DNA of 10,893 nt, from NCBI GenBank assembly GCA_036381475.1, contig DASVCT010000100.1, forward strand, positions 1 through 10,893. The letters are read 5' to 3'. Made by a program: the position numbers and the translations under genes. The notes beneath the pieces are model-generated. The model saw nothing but the letters and a program-made list of their open reading frames with translations, did no database searches and was not told where the DNA came from. Source of the DNA: ZC4RG29 sp036381475. GTDB taxonomy: Bacteria > Bacteroidota > Bacteroidia > Cytophagales > Cyclobacteriaceae. Position 1 is the first letter of the stretch; each line of letters starts with the position of its first letter. This document shows, piece by piece, positions 1-6,421 of this stretch.

Positions 1-204
1 AACAGCGCCTTCTTTACGTTTGTTGCCATGGATGAAAACGGGCAGCCTGCGGAAGTCCCGGAACTTGTACCCGTAACCGACGAGGACAAGGAGCTGTATG
101 AAGGCGCGCTGCAGCGACGCCAATTCCGGCTCGTGCTCGCGGGAAAAATGAAGCCAGGTGATGCCAGTGAACTGAAGTCGATATTCAACATCCCCAACCC
201 ATGA
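1..204 (+). CDS. Acyl-CoA thioesterase (hotdog fold), C-terminal part
   Basis: The 5' end of this gene lies outside the window; 67 codons are visible before TGA at 202-204. The visible start, NSAFFTFVAMDENGQP, followed by a PELVP segment, an acidic stretch and an LYEGALQRRQ helix, matches my recollection of the C-terminal part of bacterial acyl-CoA hydrolases of the YciA/BACH hotdog family. In these the last beta strand (FFTFVA) is followed by a charged helix. Such enzymes cleave acyl-CoA thioesters to free acid plus CoA in the cytoplasm. The stop overlaps the next gene's start by 4 nt (ATGA), so the two are probably translationally coupled. The catalytic N-terminal half is not visible, so substrate range cannot be judged. 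The family call is from recalled similarity and not from a search. Confidence 0.68.
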   Translation, partial: NSAFFTFVAMDENGQPAEVPELVPVTDEDKELYEGALQRRQFRLVLAGKMKPGDASELKSIFNIPNP

Positions 205-584
205 TCGGACAAGAGTGGATTGAGGCGCTTTATCCGGAAGAAATCTACCAGCTGCCGCCCACGACGCTGGTCGTGTTGCCTGAGCCCTGGGACGACCTGA
301 CCGATAAGGACCGCGACATGCTGCGTAAACTCCTCCATGCTGTCGGCGCCGGCATGGGGAGGGCCAGGATCATTCACGAACGTCGCCTTACAGCATCGAT
401 GGTAAAGGCGATGGATCCACAGTATGCTATCGTTTTCGGTGTGGATGTTGATCCGCCTGTCAACGACACGGAGATCGTGCGGATCGGACGCACATCACTG
501 ATCCGGACCGTCGCCCCAGGCGTGTTGGACGAGTCTCTGAAAAGGCCACTTTGGGCGGCGTTGCAAAAAATGTATTCCCTGTAA
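201..584 (+). CDS. Conserved-looking small protein of unknown function, 127 aa
   Basis: I do not recognise this family with confidence. The product is a soluble 127-residue protein with no signal peptide, membrane segment or cysteine. It opens with a helix (IGQEWIEALYPEEIY) and a short hydrophobic strand with a proline (TTLVVLPEPW). A charged helix (DKDRDMLRKLLHAVG), a second strand (YAIVFGVDV) and a C-terminal helix (PLWAALQKMYSL) follow. This looks like a small alternating alpha/beta fold. I have a weak impression of similar short proteins in Cytophagales genomes, with a similar LPxPW segment and an LW.AL..M..L ending. The start is fixed by the ATGA overlap with the thioesterase stop, so it is probably the last gene of that transcript. 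The small size and alternating fold recall replication accessory subunits such as HolD (psi), but that is only a thought. Confidence 0.72.
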   Translation: MIGQEWIEALYPEEIYQLPPTTLVVLPEPWDDLTDKDRDMLRKLLHAVGAGMGRARIIHERRLTASMVKAMDPQYAIVFGVDVDPPVNDTEIVRIGRTSLIRTVAPGVLDESLKRPLWAALQKMYSL

Positions 585-626
585 TCCGGCATCTTCGCAC
601 GCCATTTTTTCGGGTGTTTTGTGTCT

Positions 627-657
627 TTTGCCGATTATACCAGTTCTCCTATATTTG
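627..657 (+). promoter_or_regulatory. Candidate Bacteroidota-type promoter for hppA
   Basis: TTTG at 627-630 is followed after 19 nt by TATATTTG at 650-657, a full match to the TAnnTTTG box described for primary sigma promoters of Bacteroidota. Transcription would start near 663-666, giving an hppA leader of about 70 nt. The gap that holds it (585-736) also has a T6 run at 605-610 just after a weak GGC...GCC pairing, which might end the upstream transcript. The match is by eye, and the box is short enough to occur by chance. Confidence 0.55.
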
Positions 658-736
658 CGGTGCTTTGGCGGGTGCTGTCTTCTGACAGGCCGGGCAGGCG
701 CATGGCTTTATCAATCGAAAACCTTAAAACTCACTG

Positions 737-3028
737 ATGGAAAACGTTCTTTATACTTTACCCGCCTTTGGCGTGCTGGGAATACTCTATGTGCTTTGGC
801 GCAGTAGCTGGATCAACAAGCTGGATGCTGGCACCGACCGGATGAAAAGCATCGCCGGCCACATTGCCGAAGGCGCCATGGCTTTCCTCAAGGCAGAGTA
901 CAAAGTATTGATCGTGTTCGTCGTCTGCGTTGCCATCCTGCTGGCCGTAAGTGCAGATGAATCCTCATCTCCCTTGGTGGGTGTTTCGTTCGTTGTCGGG
1001 GCATTCACTTCCGCCCTTGCCGGCTTCATCGGAATGCGTGTAGCCACGAAAGCCAACGTCCGCACTACGAATGCCGCACGCACGAGCCTGGGCCGTGCGC
1101 TGGAAGTAGCCTTTGCCGGCGGTTCCGTAATGGGTATGGGCGTTGTGGGACTTGGTGTGTTGGGTCTCAGCAGTCTTCTTATTATCTATTCCAAGATGTT
1201 TGGTGTCGACACGCAAGAAAACCTAACGCGCGCCCTTACCGTTCTGACCGGCTTTTCCTTTGGCGCCTCTTCCATCGCGCTTTTCGCCCGTGTCGGTGGC
1301 GGTATTTATACCAAGGCAGCCGACGTAGGCGCCGACCTCGTAGGAAAGGTTGAAGCGGGCATCCCGGAAGACCACCCGTTGAACCCTGCCACCATTGCGG
1401 ATAACGTGGGTGACAATGTAGGCGACGTGGCCGGTATGGGTGCGGACCTGTTTGAATCGTATGTGGGTTCCATCATTGGTACTATGGTGCTGGGCGCCGC
1501 GTTTATGGTGCCGGGATTCTCCGATAACTTCAACGGACTTTCCGCGGTGCTGCTTCCTCTCGTACTTGCGGGAGTCGGTATCGTCATGTCGTTCCTCGGA
1601 ACCTTCTTCGTAAAAGTGAAGGAAGGCGGCAATCCCCAAAAAGCACTTAACTCGGGTGAATTTGTATCATCCATCATCATGATCATAGCATCCTACTTCA
1701 TCATCAAGTGGATGTTGCCGACCGAATGGTATTTTAAGGATCCCCTCTACGACTGGGCGGACCCCGAGTACGGCAATCGATACACAGCGATGGGCGTGTT
1801 CTGGGCTACAGTCATCGGCCTTGTGGCGGGCGTACTCGTAGGACTTGTTACAGAATACTATACCGGAACCGGAAAGAAGCCCGTGTTATCCATCGTACGG
1901 CAGTCGTTGACAGGCGCCGCAACGAATATCATCGCGGGTCTCGGCGTTGGGATGATGTCGACCGCCATTCCGATACTGATCATTGCATTATCCATTATCG
2001 GCGCGTTCAGCTTCGCGGGCCTGTACGGTATCGCCATTGCCGCTGTAGGCATGCTGTCAAATCTCGGTATTCAGCTCGCCGTGGACGCATACGGGCCGAT
2101 CTCCGATAATGCCGGGGGTATCGCTGAAATGTCGGCGCTACCCAAAGAGGTGCGCGGCCGTACAGACAAACTCGACGCTGTTGGCAACACAACCGCCGCT
2201 ATAGGAAAAGGATTTGCCATCGCTTCGGCTGCGCTTACCGCACTGGCGCTGTTCGGTGCTTTTATGACGACGGCTCACCTGAGCACGATCGATGTTTCGA
2301 AGGCGAATGTTATCTCCGGTCTACTCATTGGCGGAATGCTTCCGTTCGTGTTCTCGGCCCTTGCCATGGGCGCAGTCGGGCGGGCTGCCATGTCGATGAT
2401 CGAAGAAGTACGGCGCCAGTTTACGTCCATCCCTCAGCTGAAAGCAGCCCTTGAATTGATGCGCAAGAACGGTGACACGCCGGTTGAAGAATGGTCACAA
2501 GACGACCAGCGCGTGTTCCATGAGGCCGACGGCAAAGCCGAGTACGGGAAATGCGTGGCCATCTCCACGAAGGCGGCTATCCGCCAGATGGTAATACCAG
2601 GACTTATGGCCGTGATCGCGCCTGTTGCCATCGGATTCCTGCCAGGTTTCGGTGTGGAAGCGCTCGGTGGCCTGTTAGCCGGTGTAACAGTATCTGGTGT
2701 GTTGATGGCCATTTTTCAATCTAATGCCGGTGGCGCCTGGGATAACGCAAAGAAGACGTTCGAGGAAGGTGTTGAGATCAATGGTCAGATGTATTACAAA
2801 AAATCAGATCCCCATAAGGCTGCCGTCGTAGGCGACACGGTGGGTGATCCGTTCAAAGACACGTCCGGGCCGTCATTGAATATCCTTCTCAAGTTGATGT
2901 CCATAGTAGCGCTCGTGCTGGCTCCGCTACTCTCGCTGGAACAGGGTGAACAGGACGCACACCACGACAACCAGGTAAAGAAAGAAATTGTTGTAAGCGA
3001 CGCGGGAGGCCCGGAAGTGTCCCGTTAA
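737..3028 (+). CDS. hppA: Membrane-integral ion-pumping pyrophosphatase (K+-dependent type)
   Basis: This 763-residue polytopic protein hydrolyses cytosolic pyrophosphate and uses the energy to pump Na+ and/or H+ out across the inner membrane. Many hydrophobic helices are visible. The substrate-site signature runs from GGGIYTKAADVGAD (187-200) through EDHP (211-214) and DNVGDNVGD (222-230) to GADLFE (235-240), with the later conserved blocks PISDNAGGIAEM (454-465) and GDTVGDPFKDTSGP. The GNTTAAIGKG stretch (483-492) has Ala at 487 and Gly at 490. In this family those residues mark K+-dependent enzymes; K+-independent ones have Lys and Thr. Glu240 sits where Na+- and bacterial K+-dependent enzymes carry their ion-gate glutamate, but the pumped ion cannot be settled by eye. 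A hydrophilic tail of about 30 residues follows the last helix. There is no obvious Shine-Dalgarno sequence. It is a single-gene unit with its own promoter candidate and terminator. Confidence 0.97.
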   Translation: MENVLYTLPAFGVLGILYVLWRSSWINKLDAGTDRMKSIAGHIAEGAMAFLKAEYKVLIVFVVCVAILLAVSADESSSPLVGVSFVVGAFTSALAGFIGMRVATKANVRTTNAARTSLGRALEVAFAGGSVMGMGVVGLGVLGLSSLLIIYSKMFGVDTQENLTRALTVLTGFSFGASSIALFARVGGGIYTKAADVGADLVGKVEAGIPEDHPLNPATIADNVGDNVGDVAGMGADLFESYVGSIIGTMVLGAAFMVPGFSDNFNGLSAVLLPLVLAGVGIVMSFLGTFFVKVKEGGNPQKALNSGEFVSSIIMIIASYFIIKWMLPTEWYFKDPLYDWADPEYGNRYTAMGVFWATVIGLVAGVLVGLVTEYYTGTGKKPVLSIVRQSLTGAATNIIAGLGVGMMSTAIPILIIALSIIGAFSFAGLYGIAIAAVGMLSNLGIQLAVDAYGPISDNAGGIAEMSALPKEVRGRTDKLDAVGNTTAAIGKGFAIASAALTALALFGAFMTTAHLSTIDVSKANVISGLLIGGMLPFVFSALAMGAVGRAAMSMIEEVRRQFTSIPQLKAALELMRKNGDTPVEEWSQDDQRVFHEADGKAEYGKCVAISTKAAIRQMVIPGLMAVIAPVAIGFLPGFGVEALGGLLAGVTVSGVLMAIFQSNAGGAWDNAKKTFEEGVEINGQMYYKKSDPHKAAVVGDTVGDPFKDTSGPSLNILLKLMSIVALVLAPLLSLEQGEQDAHHDNQVKKEIVVSDAGGPEVSR

Positions 3029-3051
3029 TCGCCCTCTCCAAACCTGATGAC

Positions 3052-3082
3052 ACAATGGCCCCCAAGGGGCCGTTGTTGTTTT
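3052..3082 (+). terminator. Rho-independent terminator after hppA
   Basis: Arms 3052-3062 and 3066-3076 form an 11-bp stem (GGCCCC/GGGGCC core, one T-G wobble, then ACAA/TTGT) around a CAA loop. The tail TGTTTT follows at 3077-3082. It begins 23 nt after the hppA stop. The stem is strong and the T-tract short, as expected for an intrinsic terminator. Confidence 0.85.
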
Positions 3083-3285
3083 AACCCGGCATCAAATCGG
3101 CAGGAATTCGCGGAAATCTGAATTATTAGGCGATATTTAAGGTTAGGTTCGGCGGCGGAGCGGTGCGATTTTTATGCCCGTATGGGGTGCTTCTCGCGAA
3201 TGCCGGAATTAGCAGGATATTTGGCGGATACGGGCGTTTAAGTACCACAAAAACCCCAGATTAACGGTTACCAGGAAGAGCAGGA
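3083..3285. other. Intergenic leader upstream of the ECF sigma gene
   Basis: This is a 203-nt non-coding stretch between the hppA terminator and the sigma factor gene. I see no convincing promoter. GATATTTG at 3216-3223 differs from TAnnTTTG by one base but has no TTTG at the expected distance upstream, and TAGGTTCG at 3144-3151 has the same problem. The sigma gene may therefore use an alternative promoter, possibly its own sigma factor's, which I cannot identify from one copy. An AGGAAGAG purine stretch at 3273-3280 lies just ahead of the ATG at 3286 and is the best ribosome-binding site in the window. Confidence 0.4.
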
Positions 3286-3849
3286 ATGGTATACAAGGCT
3301 AGCTCAGACATGAACGAAAAAGAACTTTTCGAGCGCATCCGGAGCGGCGACGAAAAAGCTTTGGAGTTCCTGTACAAGAAATATTACCGGATGATGACCA
3401 AAATGGTCATCACCAACAGCGGAACCGAAGAGGAAGCTCGGGACATTTATCAGGACGCCCTGATCGTATTCTGGCAGAAGGCCACGTCGGGCAACCTGGT
3501 GATGACATCCAAGATCAGCACCTACATCTACAGCATCTGTCAGAATCTGTGGAGAAAGGAGCTGGACAGGAAAAAGCGGCTTTCGAACGAAACCAATGAT
3601 ACGCCGGTGTCGATCGATACCGACTCTGCGGAAAGGGAAAAGATCATTGCCCGCTGCATAAATCAACTGGGCGAGACGTGCAAGAAGGTGCTTATGTACT
3701 ATTACTTTGAGGAGATGTCTATGCAGGACATCGCCGAAAAGCTGGGCTTCGCCAACACGGATACGGCGAAGACCAAAAAATACAAGTGCAAAAAGAAACT
3801 TGACGAATTGGTAAAGGCTCAATACAGCGAGCGCGACTTCTTAGATTAG
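3286..3849 (+). CDS. ECF-type RNA polymerase sigma factor (sigma-70 family)
   Basis: The product is a 187-residue extracytoplasmic-function sigma factor that directs RNA polymerase to a special promoter set. Region 2 spans about residues 24-97: EKALEFLYKKYY is the first helix, EEARDIYQDALIVFWQK (49-65) is the core-binding and -10-recognition part, and STYIYSICQNLWRKELDRKK follows. A short acidic linker leads to region 4 (about 124-178), where MSMQDIAEKLGF opens the helix-turn-helix and a Lys-rich helix follows. There are no region 1 or 3 domains, as usual for ECF factors. The ATG at 3286 has AGGAAGAG upstream. The ATG at 3310 would remove eight residues, fits the usual family start (MNEKELFERI), and cannot be excluded. 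The gene ends 4 nt before a membrane protein gene that is probably its anti-sigma factor. Target promoters are unknown. Confidence 0.94.
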   Translation: MVYKASSDMNEKELFERIRSGDEKALEFLYKKYYRMMTKMVITNSGTEEEARDIYQDALIVFWQKATSGNLVMTSKISTYIYSICQNLWRKELDRKKRLSNETNDTPVSIDTDSAEREKIIARCINQLGETCKKVLMYYYFEEMSMQDIAEKLGFANTDTAKTKKYKCKKKLDELVKAQYSERDFLD

Positions 3850-3853
3850 CACC

Positions 3854-4744
3854 ATGGCAACGGAGAGAGATCTGGAATTGTTGGACGATTACCTTTCAAA
3901 CCGACTGAAAGGGCCGGAACGAATTGAATTTGAAAGGAGGCTCGAGACCGATGCGTCCCTTCAGAACGAACTTGCCGTTCAACGCGACCTGGTTGAGGGA
4001 ATACGGGCGGCCCGCGTAACCGAACTCAAGACCATGCTGAACCAACTTCCGGTGCCTCCTGCATCCGGTGGATCCATTGCTGCCAAATTCGCCGCATGGG
4101 CGATCGCTGTTGCCGTTGTGGGATTGGGTTCTTACTACCTCTGGCAGCATACGACAACCGACGAACCTACTTCTGCTGAAACTGCCGCCGTACAACGGGA
4201 TGAATCCGCTGTTACCTCTGACGAACCCACGCAGAGCGAACAGCCTGCGGAGGAAGCCGTCCCTTCCGCAAAAGACAACGTGGAATCGGATGCAGCTGAT
4301 AACGCGAACGTGCCGGCCGAACAACCAACTGTGAAAAAAGAAACGGAGACCGCTCCGAAAGTGTCACCACCCATTCAACCCGATGTGACACCATACGACC
4401 CGACACGTGAACTCGAGACGCCCAACGGTCGTCCCGAGCCACTCACTGACCCGGGTGAACCCCACAGTGTGGAATCGTCCATCGTGGTTGAGGTGGTTGA
4501 TACAGGAAAGAGGAACGATTTCCACTACCAGTTCAAGGATGGTAAGCTGTATCTTCTGGGCTCTTTCGAGAAAGATCTCTACGAGATTATGGAATTCTTC
4601 AACGATGACAATAAGCGGACCGTGTTCCTTTACTACAATTCAGCATACTATCTGCTGGATGAAACCCGGACGGAACCGACACCACTGACGCCTATCACCG
4701 ACCCTGAACTGCTGCAGAAACTGCGCAATTACAGGGACAGGTAA
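3854..4744 (+). CDS. Probable anti-sigma factor, single-span membrane protein, 296 aa
   Basis: Three parts are visible. The cytosolic N-terminal part (1-72) is helical and charged, with a DDYLSNRLKGPERIEFERRL segment and then LQNELAVQRDLVEGIRAARV, typical of Bacteroidota anti-sigma factors that sequester an ECF sigma. It has no cysteine, so it lacks the HxxxCxxC zinc motif of the ZAS class. One membrane helix spans about 75-97 (AAKFAAWAIAVAVVGLGSYYLW). A long acidic Pro/Glu/Thr/Ala-rich linker (about 100-205) leads to a compact periplasmic C-terminal domain (about 206-296) rich in aromatic strands, such as FHYQFKDGKLYLLGSF and TVFLYYNSAYYLLDE. The gene starts 4 nt after the sigma stop, so the two are coupled. 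The role is inferred from context and layout. I do not recognise the C-terminal domain, which could be the sensor. Confidence 0.78.
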   Translation: MATERDLELLDDYLSNRLKGPERIEFERRLETDASLQNELAVQRDLVEGIRAARVTELKTMLNQLPVPPASGGSIAAKFAAWAIAVAVVGLGSYYLWQHTTTDEPTSAETAAVQRDESAVTSDEPTQSEQPAEEAVPSAKDNVESDAADNANVPAEQPTVKKETETAPKVSPPIQPDVTPYDPTRELETPNGRPEPLTDPGEPHSVESSIVVEVVDTGKRNDFHYQFKDGKLYLLGSFEKDLYEIMEFFNDDNKRTVFLYYNSAYYLLDETRTEPTPLTPITDPELLQKLRNYRDR

Positions 4745-4766
4745 TTCATTACGGGGTTTTGACGAC

Positions 4767-4797
4767 AAAGGTGCTCCCAAAAAAGGGCACCTTTTTT
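4767..4797 (+). terminator. Rho-independent terminator after the sigma/anti-sigma pair
   Basis: AAAGGTGC (4767-4774) pairs with GCACCTTT (4787-4794) and runs into a T6 tract (4792-4797). Inner CCC/GGG pairing with a two-base bulge around an A6 loop is an alternative fold. It lies 22 nt after the stop codon and closes the two-gene unit. Confidence 0.88.
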
Positions 4798-4871
4798 GTT
4801 GAAGTTTACAGTAGAATTCGGCAGGTACACATGTATTCATAAGCGCCGTTAGTGTACGATACGCCCCAATG

Positions 4872-4904
4872 TTTGGGATTTTGTTGCAAAAGGTGCTAAA
4901 TTTA
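4872..4904 (+). promoter_or_regulatory. Candidate Bacteroidota-type promoter for the small secreted protein
   Basis: TTTG at 4872-4875 is followed after 21 nt by TAAATTTA at 4897-4904, which matches TAnnTTTG at all fixed positions but the last. A second TTTG at 4880-4883 is too close. Transcription would start about 30 nt before the ATG at 4945. The match is good but not full, so this is moderate evidence for primary-sigma transcription. Confidence 0.45.
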
Positions 4905-4944
4905 TCGGATGTATCTGCTCATGTTTAACTCAACTGAATAGCCT

Positions 4945-5418
4945 ATGAAAGTCTTACATTTTTTGGCCGCGCTTTTCCTGGTCTCCGCTGCGTACTCAGC
5001 GCAGGCACAGGAGGCCGAATCAACTGCGGTGAGCGATGACGAGCTGCATCGGTATGCGGTGATGATGGATTCGATTGACGAAATGCGCGTCACATTGCTT
5101 GCGGAAATCGCGGAAATGGTCAAAGGCAGCGATAAGATCACGGTGACGCGATATAACGAACTTTCGAAAATAGAAGACGACCCGGAAAAACTGGCTGCGG
5201 CAAACGCCACAGAAGATGAGCTGGCTGTCCTGAAGGAAGTGAAGGACAAGAAAGAAGCCGGCACCGCGAAGATAAACGAAGCCTTCAAGAACCTCGCGAA
5301 GGAATACGTCGGCGCTACAGCTTACAACAAGATCCGAAAAGCGCTGAAAGACGAACCGGATGTGAAGTCAAAATACGAGACGCTGCTGGAAGAGCTGAAG
5401 GCGGATAATGGAGGATAG
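4945..5418 (+). CDS. Small secreted helical protein, DUF4168-like
   Basis: The product has 157 residues. The first 21 or 22 form a clear signal peptide (MKVLHFLAALFLVSAAYSAQA), so the mature protein is periplasmic or exported. The rest is charged and almost wholly helical, in two similar-looking parts. One begins SDDELHRYAVMMDSIDEMR and goes on to TRYNELSKIEDD; the other runs from ATEDELAVLKEV to a region with INEAFKNLAKEYVGATAYNKIRKAL. This layout resembles DUF4168, a family of secreted proteins common in Bacteroidota and cyanobacteria with no established function that I know of. There is no cysteine, so it is not a lipoprotein. It has its own promoter candidate and faces the OmpA-like gene tail to tail across a palindromic element. 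Control by the upstream sigma factor is possible but unsupported. The DUF assignment rests on recalled resemblance. Confidence 0.7.
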   Translation: MKVLHFLAALFLVSAAYSAQAQEAESTAVSDDELHRYAVMMDSIDEMRVTLLAEIAEMVKGSDKITVTRYNELSKIEDDPEKLAAANATEDELAVLKEVKDKKEAGTAKINEAFKNLAKEYVGATAYNKIRKALKDEPDVKSKYETLLEELKADNGG

Positions 5419-5422
5419 CATA

Positions 5423-5615
5423 AATAACCACCTGTCATCCTGAGCGGTGGCTGCGCGCAGGCCAAGCGCGAGCGAAGGACCCCCATCGAGTACGCACGAT
5501 CTGGAAAGAAAGCACCCCTACCTAACAACCGGTTAAGTAGGGGTGCTTTTCATTTAGATCGTACGTTATCCCGGGGGTCCTTCGCCCTTCGGGCTCAGGA
5601 TGACAGCTACTTATT
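5423..5615. repeat. Nested inverted repeat filling a convergent intergenic region
   Basis: Several matched arms nest around one centre. AATAA/TTATT (5423-5427/5611-5615) is the outermost and weakest. Then come a perfect 14-bp pair CTGTCATCCTGAGC/GCTCAGGATGACAG (5432-5445/5593-5606), a perfect 13-bp pair GCGAAGGACCCCC/GGGGGTCCTTCGC (5472-5484/5573-5585), and ACGATCT/AGATCGT (5496-5502/5556-5562) with ACG/CGT just outside. The core is a 13-bp terminator hairpin. The sides differ between the outer two pairs: 26 nt on the left, including the palindrome CTGCGCGCAG (5451-5460), against 7 nt on the right. The TGTCATCCTGAGC...GCGAAGGA motif is one I recall as a recurrent intergenic repeat in environmental Bacteroidota genomes. 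No transposase gene or target duplication is visible here. Confidence 0.88.
5509..5550. terminator. Bidirectional terminator hairpin
   Basis: AAAGCACCCCTAC (5509-5521) pairs perfectly with GTAGGGGTGCTTT (5537-5549). After one C/A mismatch the stem continues as TAAC/GTTA around a loop of about five bases. The right side ends in TTTT on the plus strand, and the complementary side reads GCTTTCTTTCC on the minus strand. It can therefore stop transcripts of both convergent genes (4945-5418 and the OmpA-like gene). Confidence 0.85.
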
Positions 5616-5617
5616 AA

Positions 5618-6289
5618 TTAGTCTTTAAGTATCCTCATCTCCACCCTCCTATTCATCGCCCGCGCCTCCGGCGTCATCTCATTCCGCAAGGGCTGGCTTC
5701 CGCCAAAGGCGTACGTCCTGATCCGGTGTTTGCTTACCCCCTGGGCAACGAGATATCTTTTTACCGCTTCGACGCGGTCTTCAGAGAGTTTAAGATTGGC
5801 TTTCGGACTACCCACATTGTCGGTATGACCTTCCAGTTGAATCTCCATCCGAGGATTTTCCTTCATCATCTGTGCCACTTCATCCAACTCTGGAAACGAC
5901 TTGGGATCGATGGTCGCCTTACCGCGTGCAAAGATCAGGTTGTTGAGGATGATCGTCTCCCCCTTCGGCGTCAGGAGGATGTCACGACGCAGCGTGTTAT
6001 TAAGGACTTCGCTGGGATTGACAATCACCGTTCGGGGGTTGTAGCCCTCCGACTCCGCCGTGATCTGATATTTCGCCGCTCCAAAGATCGGGAACGAAAA
6101 CGCGCTGTCGTAAAACCGACCTGATATCCCTCCCGTCGGAATGCTGCTGTAGCGGATATGCGCAGGGATGGGTTTGCCTGACCGGGCATCGAGAATGCGG
6201 CCTTCAGCTATTATCTCGTCCTCCTGCGCCCGGACGCCCTGCGTTGCCAGGGCCCCCAAAACGATAAACAATAGTGCAGTTCGGCTCAT
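5618..6289 (-). CDS. OmpA-family peptidoglycan-binding envelope protein, 223 aa
   Basis: A signal peptide (MSRTALLFIVLGALATQGVRA) is probably cut before Gln22. Residues about 25-107 look like a beta-sandwich of the carboxypeptidase-regulatory type: EGRILDARSGKPIPAHIRY at the start, then AKYQITAESEGYNP. Residues about 111-222 form the OmpA C-terminal domain, which binds peptidoglycan diaminopimelate: LIFARGKATIDPKSFPELDE, then EGHTDNVG (153-160), LSEDRVEAVKRYL and AMNRRVEMRI. Asp157 and Arg172 have the same spacing as the ligand-binding Asp/Arg pair of known OmpA domains. There is no eight-strand barrel, so it is a periplasmic tether rather than a porin. I chose the ATG at 6289 because it starts the signal peptide. 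The frame stays open to 6376, but the extra 29 residues would bury it. A weak TAGGTTGG box lies at 6340-6347 on the minus strand, and the 132-nt gap to parC has no terminator, so read-through is possible. Confidence 0.92.
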   Translation of the reverse strand: MSRTALLFIVLGALATQGVRAQEDEIIAEGRILDARSGKPIPAHIRYSSIPTGGISGRFYDSAFSFPIFGAAKYQITAESEGYNPRTVIVNPSEVLNNTLRRDILLTPKGETIILNNLIFARGKATIDPKSFPELDEVAQMMKENPRMEIQLEGHTDNVGSPKANLKLSEDRVEAVKRYLVAQGVSKHRIRTYAFGGSQPLRNEMTPEARAMNRRVEMRILKD

Positions 6290-6421
6290 TGGCGTAAAAA
6301 AATTGCTTACTGTATTTCCCCGAAGGATGTCTAAAAATGCCAACCTAAGACACCAACCCAACAACGAAAAATCCATTCAGACTAAACGCAGGATAACCCG
6401 CCCGGCATTTCCGAAACAGCC

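Noticed and set aside
1223..1686. Minus-strand frames of 126 and 138 codons inside hppA
   Set aside because: They lie wholly antisense to a highly conserved part of hppA, show no family features, and no minus-strand promoter or ribosome-binding site is evident.
3106..3201. ATTCGCG (3106-3112) and CGCGAAT (3195-3201) as paired operator half-sites before the sigma gene
   Set aside because: The arms are seven bases, more than 80 nt apart, with no supporting symmetry around them; probably chance.
4825..4857. Inverted repeat GTACAC...GTGTAC upstream of the DUF4168-like gene, considered as an operator
   Set aside because: It has six-base arms with a 21-nt spacer, a level expected by chance in intergenic DNA, and there is no second copy upstream of the sigma gene.
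6290..6376. N-terminal extension of the OmpA-like protein starting at 6376
   Set aside because: It would add 29 residues ahead of a clear signal peptide that begins at the ATG at 6289.
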